From an uncultured Clostridia bacterium (GTDB lineage Bacteria > Bacillota > Clostridia > Christensenellales > UBA1242): 43,889 nt of DNA. The first letter of the stretch is position 1. Each line of letters starts with the position of its first letter. Positions 1 to 10,163 of the stretch are shown piece after piece. The position numbers and the translations under genes were made by a program. The DNA is taken from the NCBI GenBank assembly GCA_944384415.1, contig CALWTF010000017.1:1-43889 (forward strand), read 5' to 3'. A model generated the notes under the pieces. That model ran no database searches. It was given only the letters and a program-made list of their open reading frames with translations, and was not told where the DNA came from.

Positions 1-512
1 AACTCCGCGTCTTTCCGTAAACATTCAGCCTTCTTATCCTTCTTGCTTTATCTCCGCCTCGGAATATTTCTTTTCATCCGTACTATTTTTTCGTCCCGGA
101 ATATTTCTTATCCTTTTTTCTCTTCCGGCAGACGGATTAATCGGACTGAAACGAACAGCACTGCACGTTCACCGCCTTTAACTGCTTTGCACTGTGTTTA
201 ATCCCGCCTCTTTCAATAATAACATCGCTCCCCTTTTACATTCAGCCTTCTTGTACTTTTTGCTTTATCTCCGCCACGGAAGATTTCTTTTCATCCGTAC
301 TATTTTTTCGTCCCGGAATATTTCTTATCCTTTTTTCTCTTCCGGCGGACGGGTAAATAAATCTGAAACAAAAGGCCTCTGTACGCCCTCCGAGCCAGGT
401 CCCTTTCACTACGCTTAACTCCGCCTCTTTCCGTAAACATTCAGCCTTCTTATCCTTCTTGCTTTATCTCCGCCCCGGAAGATTTCTTTTCATCCGTACT
501 TTTTTTCCACTC
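1..512. repeat. Imperfect tandem repeat array downstream of 16S
   Basis: Three related blocks can be aligned by eye. The shared word ACATTCAGCCTTCTT starts near 21, 238 and 437, so the units are 217 and 199 bp apart. Each copy continues with CTTTATCTCCGCC and TTTCATCCGTACT; copies one and two also share a long stretch around TTTTTTCGTCCCGGAATA. The third copy decays after about 490. Inside a unit, GGAATATTTCTT recurs 37 bp later (61 and 98). The plus strand is pyrimidine-rich and clearly more GC-rich than the rest of the window. I see no tRNA, 5S or 23S sequence here. The array may continue beyond position 1. The only long reading frame (194-418) merely crosses the repeat. Confidence 0.85.
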
Positions 513-555
513 CGAAACTCCCCTTCCCCTCTTGCAACACTATGTTTTTCCGCAT

Positions 556-581
556 AAAAAAATCGCAAGCTCTCGCTTGCG
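556..581 (-). terminator. Intrinsic terminator after 16S rRNA
   Basis: Read on the minus strand, CGCAAGC, a GAGA loop and GCTTGCG form a perfect 7-bp GC-rich stem with a GNRA tetraloop. A single A and seven T follow. It lies about 130 nt past the 16S 3' end in the direction of transcription, with no 23S or tRNA in between. Antitermination could in principle read through it. Confidence 0.75.
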
Positions 582-704
582 TTTCTCCAGCCCTCAGAGA
601 ATAGACAATACTTAAACTCCACAGTCTCCCTTTTGATGGTTGCTTCCAGGCAGCCCATCCCTGCCTCGCGGATCTCTCCGCCATCGACTTGCAGGTTCTC
701 CCTG

Positions 705-2224
<1,520 letters not shown>

Positions 2225-2447
2225 AAATCTTAACTCAGAAACCAAAAATCACTAACGTAAAATTGATTTCTGTCTTGTTTAAATTAATAAAAATCATATC
2301 AATAAAAGATTACTCTTTCAATTTCAATGTCGGAATTGACAAGACCGAAAAACCTTAATTTTAAGAATATTAAATTGATAATGTGCACGCTATCATTCGC
2401 TAGATTTGTGACTAAACATCAACTCATCTGCAAGTGATAACGATGTC

Positions 2448-2476
2448 ATTATACAAGTAAAACACAATAATGTCAA
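2448..2476 (-). promoter_or_regulatory. Consensus sigma-A promoter of the 16S gene
   Basis: On the minus strand, TTGACA (2476-2471), a 17-nt spacer and TATAAT (2453-2448) match the vegetative consensus perfectly. The predicted start is near 2441. Such a perfect promoter is typical of rRNA genes. Confidence 0.88.
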
Positions 2477-2732
2477 CACCTTTTTTAAAAAAAAATAAAA
2501 AAATTTTTAAAATTTGGCAATTTTTGGGCTTTTTCTTACTTTTCCCATAAAACACACCCGGGTGTTCATTTGTTTTTATGCTTATTTACCATTAAAATTT
2601 CAATTGTAAAAGCACTTTTATTAAAGAAATTTTTTTATTTTAAATATAATCTTATAATTTTTTTTACTTGATTAATAACATTCCCTACCCCATATATATA
2701 TATTATAAGAAAAGAAATTTTAATTAGAACCC

Positions 2733-2760
2733 TTGTTTTTTATAACATATATGATAAAAT
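2733..2760 (+). promoter_or_regulatory. Probable ung promoter
   Basis: TTGTTT (2733-2738), a 16-nt spacer and TAAAAT (2755-2760) lie just before the ung ribosome site AAAGGAAAT. The match is moderate in very AT-rich DNA. Confidence 0.4.
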
Positions 2761-2784
2761 ATAAAAAACATTAAAGGAAATAAT

Positions 2785-3453
2785 ATGGTAATTACAAAAA
2801 GCTGGTATAAGATTTTAAAACCCGAATTTGAAAAAGATTATTATAAAAACTTAGAGAAATTTCTAGGAAAAGAATATTCACAATATACAATATACCCTGA
2901 AACAAAAGATATTTTTAGAGCACTTAATCTAGTAAAATATGAAGATGTAAAAGTTGTTATTATTGGTCAAGACCCATACCATGGGCCCAAACAAGCACAT
3001 GGATTGTGTTTTTCAGTTCAAAAAGGTGTTCCAATTCCACCATCTTTACAAAACATTTATAAGGAAATAAATCGAGATGTGGGTTGCAAAATTCCTCATA
3101 ATGGAGACTTAACGAAATGGGCAAAACAAGGTGTTTTACTTTTAAATTCTGTTTTAACTGTTCGTGCCGGAAACGCAAATTCACACAAAAATAAGGGCTG
3201 GGAACAATTAACTTCTGCAATAATTGAAAAATTAAATAGACGAGAAGACCCAATTGTTTTTATTTTGTGGGGAGCAAACGCAAAAGAAATTGGAAAAAAC
3301 ATTGATACATCAAAACATTTTATCTTAACAGCGCCTCACCCTAGCCCACTTTCTGCTTATTCTGGATTTTTTGGATGTAAACATTTTTCAAAAACCAATG
3401 AATTTTTAACTGCAATCGGGAAAAAACCAATAGACTGGCAAATTGAAGATTAA
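2785..3453 (+). CDS. ung: Uracil-DNA glycosylase (family 1)
   Basis: It removes uracil from DNA by cleaving the N-glycosidic bond, the first step of base excision repair of deaminated cytosine. The 222-aa length is normal for family-1 UDG. The water-activating motif GQDPYH is at residues 61-66 (Asp63 the general base), followed by the uracil-binding segment AHGLCFS. The minor-groove loop HPSPLSA is at 185-191 with His185. The ATG has the ribosome site AAAGGAAAT. The gene is transcribed away from the divergent 16S promoter and meets galU tail-to-tail with no bases between the two stop codons. Both stops are TAA and no terminator hairpin lies between them. Identification is secure. Confidence 0.97.
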   Translation: MVITKSWYKILKPEFEKDYYKNLEKFLGKEYSQYTIYPETKDIFRALNLVKYEDVKVVIIGQDPYHGPKQAHGLCFSVQKGVPIPPSLQNIYKEINRDVGCKIPHNGDLTKWAKQGVLLLNSVLTVRAGNANSHKNKGWEQLTSAIIEKLNRREDPIVFILWGANAKEIGKNIDTSKHFILTAPHPSPLSAYSGFFGCKHFSKTNEFLTAIGKKPIDWQIED

Positions 3454-4242
3454 TTAATTTAATTTTATTTTCAAATTTTTAATATAATTAAGAACTTCTT
3501 TTTGAGTTTCTTCATTTTGTAATCCTTGATAAATACAAGCTTTCACAAACCCCGCTTTTGAACCAATATCAAAACAATGTCCTAAAATTGAAACAATTTG
3601 TATAGGATTTTTTTTTGAACATTTAACTAAACAATCAGTAAATAATTCCTGTTTTTTTAATTTTTGTAAATAATTGAATATTGTTGGTTTTAATATATAT
3701 TGTCCGATAAGAACCATATTTGATGGTGCTTCATTTTTACTAGGTTTTTCCTTAATATCCACTAAATATTTAATTTTGTTTAATTCATTATATTTTACAC
3801 AACCGTATAAGTGCAATTTTGATTTTTCCATCCTTTTAGTTGCCACAATCAAATTATTTGTTTTTTTAAATTGATTTATCATTTGCTTTACGCTAGAAAC
3901 TTTCGAAAAAAATAAAATGTCACCAAACAACAAAAGAAATGGTTCATTTTTTACAAAGTATTTAGCATGTAATAAAGCATCAGCAACCCCTAATGGTTCA
4001 TTAGGATAAATATATGTAAAAATTGCTTTATCGTTTTTAAAATAATTTTGTATACTTATTTTATCTTTACTAGAAATTATTAAAATCTGATTTATTCCAC
4101 TATCAATTAAATCATTTACAAGATATTGCATTGCAGGTATATCAACAATGGGAAACATTTCTTTAGGTATAACTTTGGAAGCTGGTCTCATTCTTGTTGC
4201 TAAACCACCTGCCAAAATAACAGCTTTTTTTATATTTACCAT
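3454..4242 (-). CDS. galU: GalU-like UTP-glucose-1-phosphate uridylyltransferase
   Basis: This nucleotidyltransferase probably makes UDP-glucose from UTP and glucose-1-phosphate for glycolipid, wall or exopolysaccharide synthesis. The N-terminus has the nucleotide-binding signature of the GalU clade: LAGGLATRMRPASK at 10-23, then IPKEMFPIVD. A LLLFGDILF segment supplies the metal-binding Asp. At 262 aa it is about 30 residues shorter than typical GalU (near 290), so some surface loops are trimmed. The GalU-type PKEM-PIVD string argues against RfbA or GlmU. I see no clear Shine-Dalgarno before the ATG, which is unusual in this window. Another hexose-1-phosphate substrate is possible. Confidence 0.8.
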   Translation of the reverse strand: MVNIKKAVILAGGLATRMRPASKVIPKEMFPIVDIPAMQYLVNDLIDSGINQILIISSKDKISIQNYFKNDKAIFTYIYPNEPLGVADALLHAKYFVKNEPFLLLFGDILFFSKVSSVKQMINQFKKTNNLIVATKRMEKSKLHLYGCVKYNELNKIKYLVDIKEKPSKNEAPSNMVLIGQYILKPTIFNYLQKLKKQELFTDCLVKCSKKNPIQIVSILGHCFDIGSKAGFVKACIYQGLQNEETQKEVLNYIKNLKIKLN

Positions 4243-4300
4243 AAAATTATTATATTCAAAATATACAAAACTGTGAGACTAATAATAAACAAAAAAATAA

Positions 4301-4325
4301 AAAGCAAGAAAACTATTTCTTGCTT
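4301..4325 (-). terminator. Terminator of tsaD
   Basis: On the minus strand, AAGCAAGAAA and TTTCTTGCTT form a stem with a short loop, followed by a run of T. It starts 15 nt beyond the tsaD stop and separates tsaD from galU. Confidence 0.7.
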
Positions 4326-4339
4326 ATGTTTAATATGTT

Positions 4340-5395
4340 TTATAAAGGAATACTAGGCTTAGCACTAATATTTAATTCTGCAGGCTCTTCAGTTAACATA
4401 TTGAAATAACCTAAAGCACCTATCATTGCAGCATTATCGGTGCATAATATTGGTGAAGGAAATTTAACATCAACACCAAATTCTTTTCCACATTTTTGCA
4501 ACTCTTCACGCAAATAACTATTTGAAGCAACACCGCCAGCTAATGTCAATACAGATAATCCATTTTCTTTACAAGCTCGCAAAGCTTTTCTAACAAGCAT
4601 ATCAACCGCTTGTTTTTGAAAAGAAGCACAAATTTGTGGAACATCAAGTGAATTGCCTGCTTGTTGCTGAGAATGAACATAATTAATAACAGCTGTTTTT
4701 AACCCACTATAACTTACATCATATGAATTTTCAAAAGTATCGTGTTTTAAAAATTCTATATTAGCGTTAACACCTTTTGAAATTTTATCTATTTTAGGCC
4801 CTCCAGGATATCCTAATCCTACTACTCTGGCAACTTTATCAAAAGCTTCACCTATTGCATCATCTTGAGTACTACCAATTAGCTTGAAACTATTATAACT
4901 ATCAACTTTTACAATTGCAGTATGTCCACCACTTACTATCAAACAACAAAATGGAGGTTCTAAATTTTTATGTTCAATAAAATTTGCGGCAATATGCCCT
5001 TTTATATGGTTAACTGCTATAAGCGGTTTATCTAATGAAAATGCAAGAGCTTTTGCAGTACTAACACCAACCAACAATGCCCCAACAAGCCCCGCCCCCT
5101 GAGTTACTGCAATTGCATCAATATCTTTTAAAGTTAAATTAGCTTGTTTTAATGCTTGTTCAATAATAGGATTTATACTTAATATGTGGTTCCTACTAGC
5201 CACTTCTGGAACTACACCACCAAACCTAGTATGTATATCAATTTGAGAAGATATTATATTACTTAATACATTCCTTCCATTTTCAACAATAGCAACACTG
5301 GTTTCGTCACAAGATGTTTCAATAGCCAAAATACGAACAACTTTTTGTTTTCGCAATTCTTCTATTTTAAATTTCATTCTTTCGTAATATAACAT
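4340..5395 (-). CDS. tsaD: tRNA N6-threonylcarbamoyladenosine transferase TsaD
   Basis: With TsaB and TsaE it transfers the threonylcarbamoyl group to A37 of ANN-decoding tRNAs (t6A synthesis). ILAIETSCDETSVA at 22-35 opens the ASKHA fold. The metal ligands HIKGH are at 130-134. IVSGGHTAI and GDAIGEAFDKVAR-type nucleotide-binding segments follow, here beginning DDAIGEAFDK. The C-terminal TLAGGVASN and DNAAMIG segments are present. Length is 351 aa against a usual 335-345. The extra residues are N-terminal, and Met7 is an alternative start. The upstream TGAGGT, 5 nt from ATG, supports the longer start. It lies 31 nt after prfB and probably shares its transcript. Confidence 0.96.
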   Translation of the reverse strand: MLYYERMKFKIEELRKQKVVRILAIETSCDETSVAIVENGRNVLSNIISSQIDIHTRFGGVVPEVASRNHILSINPIIEQALKQANLTLKDIDAIAVTQGAGLVGALLVGVSTAKALAFSLDKPLIAVNHIKGHIAANFIEHKNLEPPFCCLIVSGGHTAIVKVDSYNSFKLIGSTQDDAIGEAFDKVARVVGLGYPGGPKIDKISKGVNANIEFLKHDTFENSYDVSYSGLKTAVINYVHSQQQAGNSLDVPQICASFQKQAVDMLVRKALRACKENGLSVLTLAGGVASNSYLREELQKCGKEFGVDVKFPSPILCTDNAAMIGALGYFNMLTEEPAELNISAKPSIPL

Positions 5396-5426
5396 AAATA
5401 AACCTCAGTTTAAATTTAAAGTAATT

Positions 5427-6527
5427 TTATTTTGAAGCATTTTTTTTAAGATATTCGTTTATAAACGGTTGCAAATCTCCATCCATAACTCCATTTACAT
5501 CACTAGTTTCATAGTCAGTACGATGGTCTTTTACCATATTATAAGGGTGAAACACATAACTTCGTATTTGATTTCCCCATTCAATTTTTTTTAAACTGCC
5601 TTGAATTTGATTAATATTTGCTTGCTGTTGCTCCTCTTGTAACTGTGCCAATTTAGAACGCAATACATTTAAAGCATTTTCACGATTTTGAATTTGACTT
5701 CTTTCATTTTGACATTGAACAACTATTCCAGTAGGAATATGTTTAATTCTAACAGCACTATCTGTTGTATTTACACCTTGTCCACCACATCCACCACTAT
5801 GATATGTGTCAATTTTTAAATCTTCTGGTTTTATTTCAATTTCATTTTCATTCTCAATCTCTGGTATAACTTCAACAGAAGCAAAACTTGTGTGTCGTCT
5901 GGCATTACTATCAAATGGCGAAATTCTAACCAAACGATGTACACCCTTTTCAGCTTTTAAGTAACCATATGCATTATCACCTTCAACACGCATAGTCACA
6001 CCTTTTATACCAGCACCATCACCTTCAGCAACATCAAGAATTTGATACTTAAAACCTTGTTTAACAAAATAATGTTGATACATACGCAAAAGCATATCTG
6101 CCCAATCGCACGCTTCAGTTCCACCTGCACCCGATTGAATAGACAAAATTGCATCCAGTTTATCATATTTGCCCGAAAATAAACCTTTTAAATGTAAATT
6201 ATCACTTTGTTTTTCTAAATTTAGTAATTCTGTTTCAATTTCTTTTAAAATATCAAAATCTTCATCTTTACACTCATTTACTAAGTATGTTATGTTGTCA
6301 AACTGAACATTTATTTTTTTTATTGTTTCAATTTTTTGTTGAATGTTTGCTAATTTTTTACCAACTTTTTCAACCTTCTTCCTGTCGTTATAAAAATCTG
6401 GCGCGTTTTGTTCCTTTTCCAAATGCTCAATTTCATCTTGTAACTTTTCAAAAGGGAAAAGCACTTGAATATCATCAAGCACTTTTTTAATATTTTCTAA
6501 CTTTTCTTTTATTTGGTCTAAATTCAT
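5427..6527 (-). CDS. prfB: Peptide chain release factor 2, encoded without a frameshift
   Basis: RF2 terminates translation at UAA and UGA. The codon-recognition motif SPF is at 203-205 and the catalytic GGQ at 248-250. The residue after GGQ is Gly where His is common. Length (366 aa) is normal. In many bacteria prfB needs a +1 shift at an in-frame UGA near codon 25. Here codons 19-30 (DIQVLFPFEKLQ) read straight through in one frame from the ATG at 6527, which has AGGTG as its ribosome site. The secA-prfB order is the classical one. TGA is a used stop in this window (recD2, engB, hsdM), as expected with a functional RF2. Confidence 0.96.
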   Translation of the reverse strand: MNLDQIKEKLENIKKVLDDIQVLFPFEKLQDEIEHLEKEQNAPDFYNDRKKVEKVGKKLANIQQKIETIKKINVQFDNITYLVNECKDEDFDILKEIETELLNLEKQSDNLHLKGLFSGKYDKLDAILSIQSGAGGTEACDWADMLLRMYQHYFVKQGFKYQILDVAEGDGAGIKGVTMRVEGDNAYGYLKAEKGVHRLVRISPFDSNARRHTSFASVEVIPEIENENEIEIKPEDLKIDTYHSGGCGGQGVNTTDSAVRIKHIPTGIVVQCQNERSQIQNRENALNVLRSKLAQLQEEQQQANINQIQGSLKKIEWGNQIRSYVFHPYNMVKDHRTDYETSDVNGVMDGDLQPFINEYLKKNASK

Positions 6528-6568
6528 ATTTCACCTGTTTTTATATATGCCTTTAATATTAAATTAAA

Positions 6569-9268
6569 CTATGAATTATTTCTACCACAACAATTTTTAT
6601 ATTTCTTTCCACTTCCACACGGACATGGTTCATTTCTTCCCACAGAATTTCCACTGTTAACAACGGTTTGTTGTCTTATACTTTTAGTTGCACCACCACC
6701 TGATGTTGGCACGGCTTGAACAGGTGCAGGTTGAGGCCTTACTTGAACAGTTGGTTTTTGAAGATGCAAAAGAACAGTTGAAACATTTTCTCGAATTTTA
6801 GTTATCATTTGGTCAAACATTTCAAAACCTTCGCGTTTATACGCAATTACTGGGTCATTTCTACCAAAACCTTGTGCACCAATTTCATTACGCAAAGTAG
6901 ACATAGCATCTATATGTTCCATCCAAGCACGGTCTACAATTTGCAGCATTAACATTCGTTCAATAATTTCAAAATTTATAGAACAAGCTATAATCTCTTC
7001 TTTTTTAGCTTCATATCTTTTCAATATTTCATCTGTTAAAAGTTGAGTTAATTCTTCAACCGAAGTATCTTCTAACATTTCTTCTGTAACAAAATTTTCA
7101 CCTTTTTCAAACAATCTATCTTCTAAAGAATGATTGATTTCTTGTAAATCCCATTCAAAACTAGGTTTGTCTGCATCAACACTTTTAAGTAATGCTTCAT
7201 TAACAATTTCAGGAAACATATCTAAAATTTCAGCATGAATATCTACTCCATCAAGAATTTTATTTCGTTGTTCATAAATTAATGTTCTTTGTTTATCAAT
7301 AACATCGTCATATTCCAACAAATGTCTACGAATAGCATAATGTTGAGCTTCCACACGCTTTTGAGCATTCTCAATTTGTTTAGAAAGCATTTTAAGTTGA
7401 AACGGAGTGTCCTCATCTATCCTAAAAAATTCACTCACTCGTTTCAAGCGGTCTCCACCAAACAACCTAATTAAATCATCTTCTAGTGAAATATAAAAAA
7501 CTGACTTTCCAGGGTCACCTTGACGACCAGCACGACCACGCAACTGATTATCAATTCTTCTGCTTTCATGTCGTTCAGTACCAATAATTAAAAGACCACC
7601 TTGTTCTAAAACTTTTTCCTTTTCATCATCGGTTTGTTTTTTAAATTGTGCATAAATTTCATCAAACTCGGCTTTTATAGCCTTTTCTTCTTCAGTTTCA
7701 GCAGGTAAAAACGATGAAGCTTTTTCTACTTCCTCATGAGTTCTTCCCAACTTTTCCATTTTTGATTTTGCCGCATATGATGGATTACCACCCAGTAAAA
7801 TATCAGTTCCACGACCTGCCATATTGGTTGCAATGGTAACCATACCAAAACGACCAGCTTGAGCAACAATTTCACCTTCTTGTGCGTGATTTTTTGCATT
7901 TAATACATTGTGTGGAATTTTTCTTTCTTTTAAAAGTTTACTAAGTTGTTCACTTTTATCAATAGTTATTGTACCTACTAAAACAGGCTGACCACGGTTG
8001 TGTGCTTCTTCTACTCTATCTACAATTGCTTTTAGTTTTCCTCTTATACTGGTGTAAATAACATCGTGTTCATCAATTCTTTTGTTAGGTAAATTTGTAG
8101 GTATTGTAACAACATCTAGATTGTAAATTTTATTAAATTCACCTTCTTCTGTTTTAGCAGTACCAGTCATTCCGCTTAATTTTTTATAAAGTCTAAAATA
8201 GTTTTGCAAAGTAACGGTAGCAACAGTAAGCATTTCATCTTTAATTTGAACGCCTTCTTTTGCTTCAATAGCCTGATGTAAACCATTTGAATATCGTCTA
8301 CCTTCCATAACACGACCTGTGAATTCATCAACCAATAAAACAGCACCATCACGAACAATATAATCACTATCACGCTTCATCATATAATTTGCTCGTAAAG
8401 CATTCATAATATGTTGATTAAGTTCCAAACAACTGATATCACTTAAACTTTCAACACCAAAATATTTTTCTGCTTTTTCTGAGCCTTCTTCTGTTAAATG
8501 GATAGCTTTTTTCTCTTCATCAACAGCATAATCTTCATCACGACGCAATGTTCTAATAAATTTCTGTGCTTTAACATAATTATCACTACTTTTAAAACCC
8601 CGACCACTCATAATTAAAGGAGTTCTTGCTTCATCAATTAAAACACTATCTACCTCATCTATTATTGCGAAATTATAGCCACGACCCATTCTGTCTTCTT
8701 TTCTAGTAACCATATTATCTCGCAAATAATCAAAACCCAATTCGCTATTTGTACAATAAGTTATGTCACAAGCATATGCATCTCGTTTTTGCTGGGGCGA
8801 CATATTTGAAAAACTGCAACCAACAGTTAAACCTAAAAAACGATGTACTTTTCCCATCCAGTCAGCATCACGACCAGCTAAATACTCGTTTACAGTTACA
8901 ATATGAACACCTTTACCAGATAAAGCATTCAAATAAGCTGGCAAAGTAGAAACTAAAGTTTTACCTTCACCTGTTCTCATTTCTGCAATTCTTCCTTGAT
9001 GCAAAACAATTCCACCAATTATTTGAACATGAAAATGCTTCATATTTAAAACTCTGTAACTAGCTTCTCGAACAACAGCAAAAGCATCATACAAAATGTC
9101 ATCTAAAGTTTCACCGTTTGCAATCCTTTGTTTTAAGATATTAGTTTGATTGCGCAACTCGTCATTTGACATAGATTGATATTTAGGTTCCAAAGCTTCA
9201 ACTTGTAACGCCATTTTTTCCAATTTTTTTAAACTTCTAGTGTTATCAGATGCAAAAATTCCAAACAT
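6569..9268 (-). CDS. secA: Preprotein translocase ATPase SecA
   Basis: SecA is the motor that drives unfolded preproteins through SecYEG. Walker A MRTGEGKT is at 97-104, the DEAD-like IIDEVDS and helicase motifs TNMAGRGTDI and QLRGRAGRQGD follow, and the extreme C-terminus has the zinc-binding CPCGSGKKYKNCC. The 899-aa length is typical of a full SecA1 with the C-terminal linker. The linker before the zinc site is Pro/Gln-rich. The start has AGGAG 9 nt upstream. The stop is TAG. The gene sits between comF and prfB; no terminator is visible in the 85 nt to comF, so readthrough from recD2-comF is possible. Confidence 0.98.
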   Translation of the reverse strand: MFGIFASDNTRSLKKLEKMALQVEALEPKYQSMSNDELRNQTNILKQRIANGETLDDILYDAFAVVREASYRVLNMKHFHVQIIGGIVLHQGRIAEMRTGEGKTLVSTLPAYLNALSGKGVHIVTVNEYLAGRDADWMGKVHRFLGLTVGCSFSNMSPQQKRDAYACDITYCTNSELGFDYLRDNMVTRKEDRMGRGYNFAIIDEVDSVLIDEARTPLIMSGRGFKSSDNYVKAQKFIRTLRRDEDYAVDEEKKAIHLTEEGSEKAEKYFGVESLSDISCLELNQHIMNALRANYMMKRDSDYIVRDGAVLLVDEFTGRVMEGRRYSNGLHQAIEAKEGVQIKDEMLTVATVTLQNYFRLYKKLSGMTGTAKTEEGEFNKIYNLDVVTIPTNLPNKRIDEHDVIYTSIRGKLKAIVDRVEEAHNRGQPVLVGTITIDKSEQLSKLLKERKIPHNVLNAKNHAQEGEIVAQAGRFGMVTIATNMAGRGTDILLGGNPSYAAKSKMEKLGRTHEEVEKASSFLPAETEEEKAIKAEFDEIYAQFKKQTDDEKEKVLEQGGLLIIGTERHESRRIDNQLRGRAGRQGDPGKSVFYISLEDDLIRLFGGDRLKRVSEFFRIDEDTPFQLKMLSKQIENAQKRVEAQHYAIRRHLLEYDDVIDKQRTLIYEQRNKILDGVDIHAEILDMFPEIVNEALLKSVDADKPSFEWDLQEINHSLEDRLFEKGENFVTEEMLEDTSVEELTQLLTDEILKRYEAKKEEIIACSINFEIIERMLMLQIVDRAWMEHIDAMSTLRNEIGAQGFGRNDPVIAYKREGFEMFDQMITKIRENVSTVLLHLQKPTVQVRPQPAPVQAVPTSGGGATKSIRQQTVVNSGNSVGRNEPCPCGSGKKYKNCCGRNNS

Positions 9269-9353
9269 AAAAACAACTCCTGAAAATATAATAGTTTAAT
9301 TATATACTAAACCAAAAAAAAAGAAAAGAGATTTAATGCAAATAAATGTCATT

Positions 9354-10163
9354 TTATTTACTTAATAATCCCTTTTCTGTTGGAATTTGCAATGGTGTAT
9401 GTGCTAAAGTTAAAACATAAACTTTTTTAACATTTTTATTTTTTAAAATCAAAGAACAAATATCTGCAGTGGCACCAGTAGTAAAAATATCATCAATAAA
9501 AAGAATATTTTTATTTGTTAAATCAACATCGTTAACAATCCTGATGCTTTTCTGTAAATTAGTTTGTCTTTCACTATATGATAATTTAGATTGTTGAGAT
9601 GTATCTTTTGCTTTAATTAATATATCAAGAAATTTTAATCCAGTTTTTTCACAAAAAGATTTTGCTAAAAGTTCAGCTTGATTATAACCACGCTTTCGCT
9701 TTCTTTTAATTGACATAGGTGCACAAACTACAGCATCTATTTCCCAATCTGTTTCTTTATAATAATTAGCTAACAAAGCGCCAAAAGTTTCTGACATATA
9801 AGGACAATTGTTAAATTTAAACTTTACAATTAATTTTCTAACTTCACCTTCATATTTAAAAATACTTCTTGCCATTTCAAAATTTCTTGGTTTACCTTTA
9901 CAAACTAAACAAAAATTTCCATCACCATTTATTTCATCACCACATTTTAAACATAATTTTTTAACACGAAAATTTGATAATTTCTTAAAACAATTTTCAC
10001 AAAATTCTATTTCTTGAACCTTAGATAAATCTCTGCCACATAATAAACATTTTATACCTTTAGGGAAAAGCAAATTGCAAAAAATTTTAGATATTTTATT
10101 AAATAAAGACAATTTTATATTGTTTTTCTCGCAATTTTCTTCACAAATTTTAATTTTACTCAT
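9354..10163 (-). CDS. comFC: ComF family protein (ComFC-like phosphoribosyltransferase)
   Basis: ComFC-type proteins are needed for DNA uptake during natural transformation in several bacteria; the exact reaction is unclear. The N-terminal third has four CxxC pairs at 39/42, 55/58, 71/74 and 85/88, enough for two zinc sites. A type I PRTase domain follows, with RGYNQAELLA at 158-167 and the PRPP-binding loop LFIDDIFTTGAT at 221-232. The 269-aa length is slightly longer than average because of about 30 extra N-terminal residues. Its ATG overlaps the recD2 stop in an ATGA, so the two genes are translationally coupled. No other competence gene is in the window. Confidence 0.9.
   Translation of the reverse strand: MSKIKICEENCEKNNIKLSLFNKISKIFCNLLFPKGIKCLLCGRDLSKVQEIEFCENCFKKLSNFRVKKLCLKCGDEINGDGNFCLVCKGKPRNFEMARSIFKYEGEVRKLIVKFKFNNCPYMSETFGALLANYYKETDWEIDAVVCAPMSIKRKRKRGYNQAELLAKSFCEKTGLKFLDILIKAKDTSQQSKLSYSERQTNLQKSIRIVNDVDLTNKNILFIDDIFTTGATADICSLILKNKNVKKVYVLTLAHTPLQIPTEKGLLSK

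Larger units (their letters stand above)
2225..2784. other. 16S leader and AT-rich intergenic region
   Basis: Positions 2225 to about 2441 should be the transcribed leader of the 16S gene on the minus strand, about 217 nt from predicted transcription start to mature 5' end. The rrn promoter occupies 2448-2476. From 2477 to about 2730 the DNA is very AT-rich with long A and T runs and a short (TA)n stretch near 2692-2702; I see no gene there. The ung promoter and ribosome site fill the last 55 nt. Confidence 0.6.

Noticed and set aside
194-418. Open frame of 74 codons in the repeat region
   Set aside because: It runs across the tandem repeats, has no ribosome site and no recognisable composition.
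1-512. Repeat array considered as a CRISPR array
   Set aside because: Units are about 200 bp and imperfect, without short identical repeats separated by unique spacers, and no cas gene is near.
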